8,884 nucleotides of DNA from JBPCOB01 sp051000715 (lineage in GTDB: Bacteria > Actinomycetota > Actinomycetes > JALYNC01). Position numbers and translations under genes: made by a program. The stretch's first letter is position 1. Each line of letters starts with the position of its first letter. Below, one piece after another: positions 1-6,247 of this stretch. The stretch is from assembly GCA_051000715.1 (NCBI GenBank), contig JBPCOB010000003.1:1-8884 (forward strand), in the 5' to 3' direction. Under the pieces are notes generated by a model. It saw only the letters and a list, made by a program, of their open reading frames with translations, searched no databases and was not told where the DNA came from.

Positions 1-358
1 GGTTCATCTCGTCACGAGTGATCGAGAAGAAGCACTTGCGGACCGGGTCCTCCTCGTGCTGCTCGAAGGAGTGGATCGTCGCCCGGGCGAAGACGGCCGG
101 CCCGCTGGCGTCGAAGTTGGCCAGCAGCGACCACCAGTAGAGCATTCCGAGCCGCTGCTCGCGGGTGAAGTCCTCGGCCCGCAGGTCGTCCCACGGCAGG
201 TCCGAGGGGTTCCATAGCATCGCCTTGGACTTCTCGTAGATCTCCGCGAGCTTCTCGGTCTCGACCCGCCACTCCATCGGGTAGATGTTGGGCTGCGGCA
301 CCGCGGGCGCCGGCCAGAAACCACCCTCGGGGATGTTGAGGGCAGACGGCGTGGTCAT
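1..358 (-). CDS. Ferritin-like (di-iron fold) protein, N-terminal part, cut by window edge
   Basis: The minus strand carries an open frame of 119 codons from an ATG at 358 that runs out through base 1. A strong ribosome binding site (GAGGAGG, at 374-368 on this strand) lies 9 nt before the ATG, which supports this start. The protein begins MTTPSALNIPEGG and is rich in W, F and acidic residues. Near residues 76-119 it reads ANFDASGPAVFARATIHSFE and then HEEDP, FFSITRDEMN. The next codon begins with C, so it could encode His and complete a DEMNH(E) metal-ligand pattern. Spaced E/D-E/H residues on helices of this kind are typical of the ferritin-like superfamily, which includes ribonucleotide reductase R2-like and AurF-like oxygenases. 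The ligand set is incomplete here and I cannot name a substrate. It is divergent from the GNAT gene and may share regulation with it. That it is a real gene is well supported; the ferritin-like assignment is tentative. Confidence 0.6.
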   Translation of the reverse strand, partial: MTTPSALNIPEGGFWPAPAVPQPNIYPMEWRVETEKLAEIYEKSKAMLWNPSDLPWDDLRAEDFTREQRLGMLYWWSLLANFDASGPAVFARATIHSFEQHEEDPVRKCFFSITRDEMN

Positions 359-384
359 CGGAAGGTGCCTCCTCGGCCCGGACG

Positions 385-415
385 GGGTGCACTCAACTCT
401 AAGTCATGTGCACCC
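385..415. promoter_or_regulatory. Operator-like inverted repeat in the divergent spacer
   Basis: GGGTGCAC (385-392) and its exact reverse complement GTGCACCC (408-415) are separated by 15 nt, so the half-site centres are 23 nt apart, about two helical turns. The repeat sits between two divergent starts (358 minus, 445 plus). A possible leftward -10 box, TAGAGT, lies between the arms (401-396). Such geometry suits a dimeric repressor or activator, but no regulator gene is visible nearby and chance cannot be excluded. Confidence 0.35.
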
Positions 416-444
416 GCCGGTCGCCTTGAGCGAAGATCGGCGCC

Positions 445-963
445 ATGGCTCCCGCCCGCATCCGACCGGCGCGGGTGGCCGACGCCGCCGCGATCAGCCG
501 GCTGCGGGTCGAGACCTGGAAGTCGGCGTACGCCGGGATTGTCGACCCGCAGGTCTTGGCCGACCTGGTCTCCGACGAGGCCAGCATCGAGCGGCAGCGG
601 GGCTACATCGGTAACCCTGGACCCCGTACGCACACCTTCGTTGCCACGATCGGGGAGGGGCTGGTCGGCTGGGCCGTCGCCGCCCCGACGCGGGACGACG
701 ACGCGGAGAAGACGACCGGCGAGATCTACGCGCTCTATGTCGATGCCGCGCATTGGGGCACCGGCTTGGGCCGGCGGTTGATGGCGACCGCCCTCGGCGC
801 GCTGCGCAAGGAGGGCTTCCGCCGGGTGACGCTGTGGGTGCTCGAAGGCAACGCCCGGGCCCGCCGGTTCTACGAGGCCGCCGGGCTTGTTCCCGACGGC
901 GCCCGCCAGCTGCTCGAGATGGGTACGCCGGTGCCCGAGGTCCGCTACGCCGGCCCGCTCTGA
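445..963 (+). CDS. GNAT-family N-acetyltransferase
   Basis: A complete 172-residue protein with the GNAT fold, which transfers an acyl group from acyl-CoA to an amine (small molecule or protein). Its substrate cannot be read from sequence. The N-terminus (IRPARVADAAAISRLRVETW, residues 6-25) is the usual beta1-alpha1 segment. Residues 92-112 form motif A, with the acyl-CoA pyrophosphate loop WGTGLG (104-109) after the strand IYALYVD. Motif B is represented by VLEGNARARRFYEAAGL around 132-148. Length is typical of single-domain GNAT enzymes. The ATG at 445 gives the expected N-terminus, although the site before it (GAGCGAAG) is a weak ribosome binding site. The gene is alone on this strand, divergent from the ferritin-like gene and convergent with dapB, and ends about 30 nt before a strong inverted repeat. 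Family membership is secure; the biological role is unknown. Confidence 0.9.
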   Translation: MAPARIRPARVADAAAISRLRVETWKSAYAGIVDPQVLADLVSDEASIERQRGYIGNPGPRTHTFVATIGEGLVGWAVAAPTRDDDAEKTTGEIYALYVDAAHWGTGLGRRLMATALGALRKEGFRRVTLWVLEGNARARRFYEAAGLVPDGARQLLEMGTPVPEVRYAGPL

Positions 964-993
964 CCTTCCCCCGAGGCGGCCATCTTCGCTGAT

Positions 994-1048
994 CATTGTT
1001 ACTTCCGCCTGAGTGTTTCGCTGAATTCCTCAGGCGGAACTCACAATG
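994..1048. terminator. Large inverted repeat between convergent genes, probable bidirectional terminator
   Basis: Arms 994-1013 and 1029-1048 pair at 18 of 20 positions (core TTCCGCCTGAG with CTCAGGCGGAA, flank CATTGT with ACAATG) around a 15-nt loop. It lies after the GNAT stop (963) and just after the dapB stop (1062) on the other strand, where both transcripts should end. Neither side has a clear U-run, but actinobacterial intrinsic terminators often lack one. A small palindromic repeat element is the alternative. Confidence 0.65.
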
Positions 1049-1061
1049 ACCGGTCGGTCGG

Positions 1062-1814
1062 CTACGCACCCAGGTCGAGCAGGGGCTCCAGGCCGACGGT
1101 GAGGCCGGGTCGCTCGCGGACCCGGCGTACGCCGAGGAGCACGCCCGGCATGAACGAGGAGCGGTCCAGCGAGTCATGGCGGATCGTGAGCACCTCGCCG
1201 TGGCCGCCGAGCAGCACCTCCTGATGGGCAACCAGCCCGGCCAGCCGAACCGCGTGCACGGGGACCCCATCAACGGAGGCCCCGCGGGCGCCGCCCAGCG
1301 TGGTCGTGGTGGCATCCGGCGCCGGACCGACGCCCGCGACGCGCCGGGCGGCCGCCACCAGCTCGGCCGTCCGCCGGGCCGTGCCGCTCGGCGCGTCGGC
1401 CTTGCCGGGGTGGTGCAGCTCGACGATCTCCACCGACTCGAAGTGGCGGGCGGCGGCGGCGGCGAAGCGCATCATCAGCACGGCGCCGATGCCGAAGTTC
1501 GGGGCCACCAGCACCGAGACCGAGGGAGCAGCCGACAGCCAGCTCCGCAGGGTCGCCAGCCGGGTGGCGTCGAAGCCGGTGGTTCCCACGACGACGGACA
1601 GCCCGGCCGAGACGCACCAGCGCAGGTTGTCCATGACGGCGTCCGGCGTGGTGAAGTCGACCGCGACCTCGGCAGCGCGGAGGAGCTCCCGGTCGCCGCC
1701 CGCCCCGAGGGCGGCCACCAGCTCCAGGTCGCCGGCCGCCGCCACCGCGCGGCAGACCTCGGCGCCCATCCGCCCGGGGGCACCGAGCACCCCGACCCGG
1801 ACCGGGTCAGGCAA
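1062..1814 (-). CDS. dapB: 4-hydroxy-tetrahydrodipicolinate reductase
   Basis: Cytosolic NAD(P)H-dependent enzyme of the diaminopimelate/lysine pathway. It reduces the product of DapA to tetrahydrodipicolinate, feeding cell-wall meso-DAP and lysine. The 250-residue length is normal. Visible signatures are the dinucleotide-binding loop GAPGRMG (11-17) after VGVL, GTTGF (77-81), APNFGIG (104-110), and the family signature ELHHPGKADAPSGTA (132-146), which contains the conserved catalytic His pair H134/H135 and K138. The C-terminal part, with VRLAGLVAHQEVLLGG and the HDSLDRSSF block, also matches the family. The start is TTG (1814-1812), with no good ribosome binding site. It overlaps the end of the upstream M16 gene by 8 nt, so translation is probably coupled. 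The next in-frame GTG lies inside the nucleotide-binding strand and would be too late. It is the last gene of the rpsO-pnp-M16-dapB series. Confidence 0.95.
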   Translation of the reverse strand: MPDPVRVGVLGAPGRMGAEVCRAVAAAGDLELVAALGAGGDRELLRAAEVAVDFTTPDAVMDNLRWCVSAGLSVVVGTTGFDATRLATLRSWLSAAPSVSVLVAPNFGIGAVLMMRFAAAAARHFESVEIVELHHPGKADAPSGTARRTAELVAAARRVAGVGPAPDATTTTLGGARGASVDGVPVHAVRLAGLVAHQEVLLGGHGEVLTIRHDSLDRSSFMPGVLLGVRRVRERPGLTVGLEPLLDLGA

Positions 1815-3153
1815 CGGCGGCGGAGAAGTCGTGGTCGTCGAACGGCCCGATGACCGCCAGCGCCAGCGGCCCCCCCAGGACGTCGGCGGCGAGCGCCCGG
1901 ATGTCGTCCAGCGTCACGGCCTCGATGCGGCCCAGAACTTCGTCGACGCTGAGCAGCTCACCGTAGGACAGCTCGCTCTTGCCCAGCCGGCTCATCCGGG
2001 AGCCGGTGTCCTCCAGCCCCAGGACCAACCCGCCGCGCAGCTGCCCCTTGCCCCGGTCGAGCTCAGCGGCGGTGATCCCGTGCTCGGCCACCAGCTCGAG
2101 CTGCTCCCGGCACAGCGCCAGCACCTGGTCGACCCGCGACGGCTGGCAACCGGCGTACACACCGAACAGCCCCGTGTCGGCAAACTGCGACGCATAGCTG
2201 TAGACGGAGTAGGCCAGCCCCCGCTTCTCCCGCACCTCCTGGAACAGCCGGGAGCTCATGCCCCCTCCCAAGGCGCCGTTGAGGACGCCGAGGGCGAACC
2301 GGCGGTCGTCGGTGCGGGGCAGCCCGCGAGTTCCAAGCACCAGGTTGGCCTGCTCGGTGGGGCGGCGCTGCACGGCGACGGTGGCCCGGTACGCCGGCCC
2401 GCGTCCTCCCGCGCGGGGAGCAGCCGGCACCGCGGCGGGATCGTCGAGCACCGGACCGAACGCCTCCGCCACCAGCGCGACCAGCCGGTCGTGGTCGAGG
2501 TTGCCGGCGGCCGCCACCACGATGTTCTCCGGCCGGTAGCGCCGTCGGTAGTAACCCGCGATCGAGGACCGGGACAGCGCCGTGATCGACGCGACCGTGC
2601 CGATCACCGGCCGGCCGAGCGGAGAGTCGCCGAAGGCCGCCGCCGCGAAGGCGTCGTGCACGACGTCCGCCGGGTCGTCGTCGTGCATGGCCATCTCCTC
2701 GAGGATCACCCCACGCTCGGACTCGACGTCCGCGGTGGCGATGAGCGCCGAGGTGACCAGGTCGCAGACGACGTCCACCGCGAGCGGCAGGTCGGCGTCC
2801 AGCACCCGCGCGTAGTAGGTCGTGTACTCCTTGGTCGTAAACGCGTTCATCTCGCCGCCGACCGCGTCCATGACGGCGGCGATCTCCAGCGCGTCCCGCC
2901 GGTGCGTGCCCTTGAACAGCAGGTGCTCGAGATAGTGGGACGTGCCGGCCAGCCGCGGCGTCTCGTCCCGCGAGCCCACGCCGACCCACACCCCGAAGGC
3001 GACCGACCGCACGGCCGGCATGGCCTCGCTGATGATCCGCAGCCCGCCGGGCACGACGGTACGCCGGACTATGCCGGCGTCACCGTCCCGACCTGGGGAC
3101 AGAGTGCGGGTCGAGCCCGGCTCCTGGAAGCCGGGCAGGGGCGTGGCGACCAC
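1807..3153 (-). CDS. M16-family zinc metalloprotease (PepR-like processing peptidase)
   Basis: A 448-residue protein of the insulinase/mitochondrial-processing-peptidase family. The inverted zinc motif HYLEH spans residues 73-77 (H73 and H77 zinc ligands, E76 catalytic base). The distal glutamate of the family is in ERGVILEEM at 152/153, the usual 75 or so residues later. The N-terminal half is the M16 catalytic domain. The C-terminal half (from about 195, with the YRPENIVVAAAGN strand and the LFQEVREKRGLAYSVYSY signature) is the M16_C domain. No signal peptide or membrane segment is seen, so it should be cytosolic. It resembles mycobacterial PepR, which also sits beside the PNPase gene. Its true substrate is not established. 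It starts with GTG, and its first base is the last base of the pnp TAG stop (TAGTG), so it is translationally coupled to pnp. Its TGA overlaps the dapB start. Confidence 0.94.
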   Translation of the reverse strand: MVATPLPGFQEPGSTRTLSPGRDGDAGIVRRTVVPGGLRIISEAMPAVRSVAFGVWVGVGSRDETPRLAGTSHYLEHLLFKGTHRRDALEIAAVMDAVGGEMNAFTTKEYTTYYARVLDADLPLAVDVVCDLVTSALIATADVESERGVILEEMAMHDDDPADVVHDAFAAAAFGDSPLGRPVIGTVASITALSRSSIAGYYRRRYRPENIVVAAAGNLDHDRLVALVAEAFGPVLDDPAAVPAAPRAGGRGPAYRATVAVQRRPTEQANLVLGTRGLPRTDDRRFALGVLNGALGGGMSSRLFQEVREKRGLAYSVYSYASQFADTGLFGVYAGCQPSRVDQVLALCREQLELVAEHGITAAELDRGKGQLRGGLVLGLEDTGSRMSRLGKSELSYGELLSVDEVLGRIEAVTLDDIRALAADVLGGPLALAVIGPFDDHDFSAAVA

Positions 3154-5366
3154 TACTCGGCCGCGGCCGCGGCCGGAGCCACCGGCGCGGGTTCGCCCCC
3201 GCCCTCACTCACCGGAGACAGCGAGATCTTGCCGCGCGGATCGATCTCGGTGATCTCTACCTGGACCTTCGCACCCACCTTGAGGACGTCTTCCACAGCT
3301 TCCACCCGCTTGCCGTTAGCGAGTGCCCGCAGCTTGGAGATGTGCAGCAGGCCGTCCTTGCCCGGTAGCAGGGAGATGAAGGCGCCGAAGCTGGTGGTCT
3401 TGACCACGGTGCCCAGGAATCGCTCCCCCACCTCGGGCATCAGCGGCGAGACGATCGACCGGATCGCCTTCAGCGCCGCGTCGGCCTTGTCGCCGTCGGT
3501 CGCGCCGATGTAGATCGTGCCGTCGTCCTCGATGGTGATGTCGGCACCGGTGTCGTCCTGGATCTGGTTGATCATCTTGCCCTTCGGCCCGATGATCTCA
3601 CCGATCTTGTCGATCGGCACCTTCTCGGTGAGAATCCGCGGCGCGTACTGCGACATCTCGTCCGGACCGTCGATGGCCTCGCCCATCACCTCGAGGATCG
3701 ACAGCCGGGCGTCGCGCGCCTGGGTCAGCGCGGCCGCCAGCACGCTCGCCGGGATGCCGTCGAGCTTGGTGTCCAGCTGCAGCGCCGTGACGAAGTCCCG
3801 GGTGCCGGCGACCTGGAAGTCCATGTCGCCGTAGGCGTCCTCGGCCCCCAGGATGTCGGTCAGCGTGACGTACTCGCCGTCCTCGGCGATCAGGCCCATC
3901 GCGATGCCGGCCACCGGCGCCCGCAGCGGTACGCCGGCGTTGAGCAGCGACAGCGTCGAGGCGCAGACGGAGCCCATCGAGGTGGAGCCGTTGGAGCCCA
4001 GCGCCTCGGAGACCTGCCGGATCGCGTAAGGAAACTCCTCGCGGCTCGGCAGCACGGGGATCAGCGCCCGCTCGGCCAGCGCGCCGTGGCCGATCTCCCG
4101 GCGCTTGGGCGAGCCGACCCGGCCGGTCTCACCGGTCGAGTACGGCGGGAAGTTGTAGTTGTGCATGTAGCGCTTGCGGGTCTCCGGGTTGAGCGTGTCG
4201 ACCATCTGCTCCATGCGCAGCATGTTGAGCGTCGTGACGCCGAGGATCTGCGTCTCCCCGCGCTCGAACAACGCGGACCCGTGCACCCGGGGAACCACCT
4301 CGACCTCGGCTGAGAGCGTGCGGATGTCGGCCAGTCCTCGCCCGTCGATGCGGACCTTGTCGCGGACCACCCGAGAGCGGACCAGCTTCTTGGTAAGCGC
4401 CCGGACGGCGGCGCCGATCTCCTTGTCGCGGCCCTCGAACTGGCCCGCCACCTTGCCCTTCGCCAGCTCCTTGATGCGGTCCAGCTCGGCCTCGCGCTCG
4501 ACCTTGGCCGCAATGGTCAGTGCCGATGCGAGCTCGTCGCGCACCGCGGCGGTGACCGCCTCGAGCATGTCCTCCCCGTAGTCGAGGAAGCGGGGGAACT
4601 CCCGGGTTGGCTTGGCAGCCTTCGCCGCCAGCTCCGACTGCGCCGCACACAACGCCCGGATCGCCGGCTTGGCGGCCTCCAGACCGCTGGCCACGACCTC
4701 CTCGGTGGGCGCGGGCGCGCCCCCGGCGACCAACGCGAAGGCGTTCTTCGTGGCCTCCGCCTCGACCATCATGATTGCGACGTCGCCGTCCTCGAGCACC
4801 CGGCCGGCAACCACCATGTCGAAGGTGGCCCGCTCCAGCTCGCTGTGGGTCGGGAAGGCGATCCAGCTGCCGTTCACGAAGCCGACCCGGGTGGCGCCGA
4901 TCGGGCCGCTGAACGGCAGCCCGGCCAGCGAGGTCGACAGGCTGGCCGCGTTGATCGCGACCACGTCGTAGAGGGTGTCGGGGTCGAGCGCGAGGATCGT
5001 CGCGACGATCTGCACCTCGTTGCGCAGGCCTTTGGCGAAGGACGGGCGCAACGGCCGGTCGGTCAGCCGGCAGGTGAGGACGGCGTCCTCGGACGGCCGG
5101 CCCTCGCGCCGGAAGAACGAGCCGGGGATCTTGCCCGCGGCGTACATGCGCTCCTCGACGTCGACCGTCAGCGGAAAGAAGTCGAGGTTGTCCTTGGGCG
5201 ACTTCGAGGCGGTGGTCGCGGACAGGACCATGGTGTCGCCGAGATAGACGACGGCCGAGCCGGCGGCCTGGCGGGCCAGCCGGCCGGTCTCGAAGCGGAT
5301 GGTGCGGGTGCCGGCGGGACCGTTGTCGATGACGGCTTCGGCGTACTGCGGGTCGGTGCCCTCCAC
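3153..5366 (-). CDS. pnp: Polyribonucleotide nucleotidyltransferase (PNPase)
   Basis: A 737-residue 3'-5' phosphorolytic exoribonuclease, which also makes polynucleotide tails, acting as a trimeric ring in RNA decay. Domain order is canonical. There is an N-terminal RNase PH domain with FFRREGRPSED, a helical linker, and a second RNase PH domain carrying the active-site block DILGAEDAYGDMDFQVAGT. A KH domain follows with IIGPKGKMI near residues 588-596, then an S1 domain at about 647-714 (GERFLGTVVKTTSFGAFISL). The tail is Ala/Pro-rich and probably disordered (GEPAPVAPAAAAAE). The start is GTG (5366-5364), preceded by AGGAGG 6 nt upstream, which decides it. The actinobacterial enzyme is also called GpsI. 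It lies 212 nt after rpsO in a structured intergenic stretch. The gene looks intact and full length. Confidence 0.97.
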   Translation of the reverse strand: MEGTDPQYAEAVIDNGPAGTRTIRFETGRLARQAAGSAVVYLGDTMVLSATTASKSPKDNLDFFPLTVDVEERMYAAGKIPGSFFRREGRPSEDAVLTCRLTDRPLRPSFAKGLRNEVQIVATILALDPDTLYDVVAINAASLSTSLAGLPFSGPIGATRVGFVNGSWIAFPTHSELERATFDMVVAGRVLEDGDVAIMMVEAEATKNAFALVAGGAPAPTEEVVASGLEAAKPAIRALCAAQSELAAKAAKPTREFPRFLDYGEDMLEAVTAAVRDELASALTIAAKVEREAELDRIKELAKGKVAGQFEGRDKEIGAAVRALTKKLVRSRVVRDKVRIDGRGLADIRTLSAEVEVVPRVHGSALFERGETQILGVTTLNMLRMEQMVDTLNPETRKRYMHNYNFPPYSTGETGRVGSPKRREIGHGALAERALIPVLPSREEFPYAIRQVSEALGSNGSTSMGSVCASTLSLLNAGVPLRAPVAGIAMGLIAEDGEYVTLTDILGAEDAYGDMDFQVAGTRDFVTALQLDTKLDGIPASVLAAALTQARDARLSILEVMGEAIDGPDEMSQYAPRILTEKVPIDKIGEIIGPKGKMINQIQDDTGADITIEDDGTIYIGATDGDKADAALKAIRSIVSPLMPEVGERFLGTVVKTTSFGAFISLLPGKDGLLHISKLRALANGKRVEAVEDVLKVGAKVQVEITEIDPRGKISLSPVSEGGGEPAPVAPAAAAAE

Positions 5367-5372
5367 GGGCGA

Positions 5373-5378
5373 CCTCCT
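5373..5378 (-). promoter_or_regulatory. Ribosome binding site of pnp
   Basis: AGGAGG on the minus strand (5378-5373), 6 nt before the GTG start. This is a near-consensus site and it fixes the start of pnp. Confidence 0.75.
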
Positions 5379-5547
5379 ACTGGCTCGCGCCGGGCTCGGC
5401 GAGCGGGAGGACCGGGGCCGGTCTTCAGTCGAAGTGGCCGGGTGTGGACCCGGGCACCACTACCGAGGACCGGCGTCCGATGCCCTTCTGCGGGCGCCGA
5501 GCGCACCGGCTCGGGTGGGTGTCGGACGGCGGACGCCGTACGACGAA
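5379..5547 (-). promoter_or_regulatory. Structured pnp 5' leader (candidate RNase III/PNPase autoregulation site)
   Basis: The spacer between rpsO and pnp holds several perfect short hairpins. CCGAGC/GCTCGG (5497-5502 with 5509-5514), CCGGGT/ACCCGG (5438-5443 with 5448-5453) and GACCGG/CCGGTC (5410-5415 with 5418-5423) are clear. A longer-range GTCCGA/TCGGAC pairing also seems possible. In enterobacteria the pnp leader is folded, cut by RNase III and then degraded by PNPase, which sets up autoregulation. That the same happens here is inference. In DNA this GC-rich, some stems occur by chance. Confidence 0.35.
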
Positions 5548-5570
5548 GGGAGCGGCGGTCGGCCGCTCCC
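5548..5570 (-). terminator. Hairpin terminator or attenuator after rpsO
   Basis: A perfect 9-bp stem (GGGAGCGGC, 5548-5556, with GCCGCTCCC, 5562-5570) has a 5-nt loop and lies 8 nt after the rpsO stop. On the minus strand it is followed by TTCGTCGT, a weak U-rich tract. It could end part of the rpsO transcripts or protect the rpsO 3' end after processing, while letting some readthrough into pnp, as between rpsO and pnp in other bacteria. Confidence 0.65.
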
Positions 5571-5578
5571 CGTTGCAG

Positions 5579-5848
5579 CTACCGGCGCAAACCCAGGCGC
5601 TCGATCAGCGAGCGGTAGCGGTTGATGTCCTTGTCGCGCAGGTACTGCAGGAGCCGGCGGCGACGGCCGACGAGCAGCAGCAGCCCGCGGCGGCTGTGGT
5701 GGTCGTGCTTGTGCGTCTTGAGGTGCTCGGTCAGGTCGGAGATCCGCTTGGACAGCATCGCGACCTGGACCTCGGGTGAGCCGGTGTCGCGCTCGACGGT
5801 CGCGTACTCCGTCATGATCGTGGTCTTCTCGGCGCTGTCGAGCGGCAC
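5579..5848 (-). CDS. rpsO: 30S ribosomal protein S15
   Basis: Exactly 89 residues, the standard length for S15. It binds the central domain of 16S rRNA early in small-subunit assembly and forms a bridge to the 50S subunit. The sequence carries the family blocks DTGSPEVQVAMLSKRI, LTEHLKTHKHDHHSRRGLL and LLVGRRRRLLQYLRDKD, ending IERLGLRR. The start is GTG at 5848-5846. It gives the normal N-terminus (V/M-PLDSAEKTTI) and has an AAGGAGA ribosome binding site at 5858-5852. The internal ATG at the twelfth codon would remove conserved residues. It is the first gene of the leftward rpsO-pnp-M16-dapB series. It probably has its own promoter and a folded leader upstream, so S15 autoregulation is likely. 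Confidence 0.97.
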   Translation of the reverse strand: MPLDSAEKTTIMTEYATVERDTGSPEVQVAMLSKRISDLTEHLKTHKHDHHSRRGLLLLVGRRRRLLQYLRDKDINRYRSLIERLGLRR

Positions 5849-5851
5849 AGA

Positions 5852-5858
5852 TCTCCTT
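5852..5858 (-). promoter_or_regulatory. Ribosome binding site of rpsO
   Basis: AAGGAGA on the minus strand, with its GGAG core 4 nt before the GTG start. It decides the GTG over the internal ATG eleven codons later. Confidence 0.7.
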
Positions 5859-5906
5859 CGGTTCGTGGAACTGCCGGGGCGTCGCCACCCGGACAGTCGG
5901 CACGTG

Positions 5907-5938
5907 GCCGGCGCTGCGCCGGCTGACCGCAAACGATA
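5907..5938 (-). promoter_or_regulatory. Putative rpsO promoter (-10) and leader hairpin
   Basis: On the minus strand a TATCGT hexamer (5938-5933) fits the actinobacterial TANNNT -10 pattern. Just downstream is a perfect 7-bp hairpin (GCCGGCG-CAG-CGCCGGC, 5923-5907), 58 nt before the rpsO start. No good -35 is seen. Ribosomal protein S15 represses its own mRNA through leader structures in several phyla including actinobacteria, so a role as an S15-responsive leader is plausible but unproven. Confidence 0.35.
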
Positions 5939-5939
5939 A

Positions 5940-6247
5940 CACCTGAGCTTCCGCCGACCTTCCCAGCGGCGGCTCCCCCGTATCGTCATGGTGACTCGGT
6001 CGCCGACAGATCGGCGGCGAGCCGCAGCCAGGCATTCTTCTCGGCGGGAGTCACACGAACGCCGATCGCTGTTGGGCTTGCGCCGACGTTGCGCGCGCGG
6101 CGAGTGGCCCTAGACACTCCGCCAACTTGGCTGAACCGCCGACGGCGACGAGGATTTTCCCCGGTGGCGCGTATGCGCCGGGCCACCTCCCGACCAAGCA
6201 ACCTCGCAAGCTACCTGAACTCCGGGCCGCTGCGCTGCGGCGCGAGG
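5940..6247. other. Gene-free stretch between the kinase gene and rpsO
   Basis: No convincing gene or RNA is seen in this stretch. It holds a GGCGC-GTAT-GCGCC hairpin (6166-6179). A nested structure abuts the kinase stop: outer arms ACCTCGC (6201-6207) and GCGAGGT (6242-6248), inner stem GCCGC/GCGGC (6226-6230 with 6237-6241). This may serve as the kinase terminator. The only long open frames here are Arg-rich and read like GC-biased noise. The riboflavin kinase gene ribF, often found beside rpsO in actinobacteria, is not here. Confidence 0.4.

Noticed and set aside
355..996. A 213-codon minus-strand frame opposite the GNAT gene
   Set aside because: It is antisense to a clear GNAT protein, Arg/Gly-rich without any known motif, and overlaps the terminator-like repeat.
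1300..3513. A 737-codon open frame on the plus strand opposite dapB and M16
   Set aside because: It lies fully antisense to two well-recognised genes plus the end of pnp. Its composition (runs of R, P, A, G, H) is that of the opposite strand of GC-rich coding DNA, and its length is a coincidence with pnp.
5986..6201. A 71-codon minus-strand frame upstream of rpsO
   Set aside because: It is Arg-rich, has no ribosome binding site or family resemblance, and overlaps other GC-biased open frames in the same stretch.
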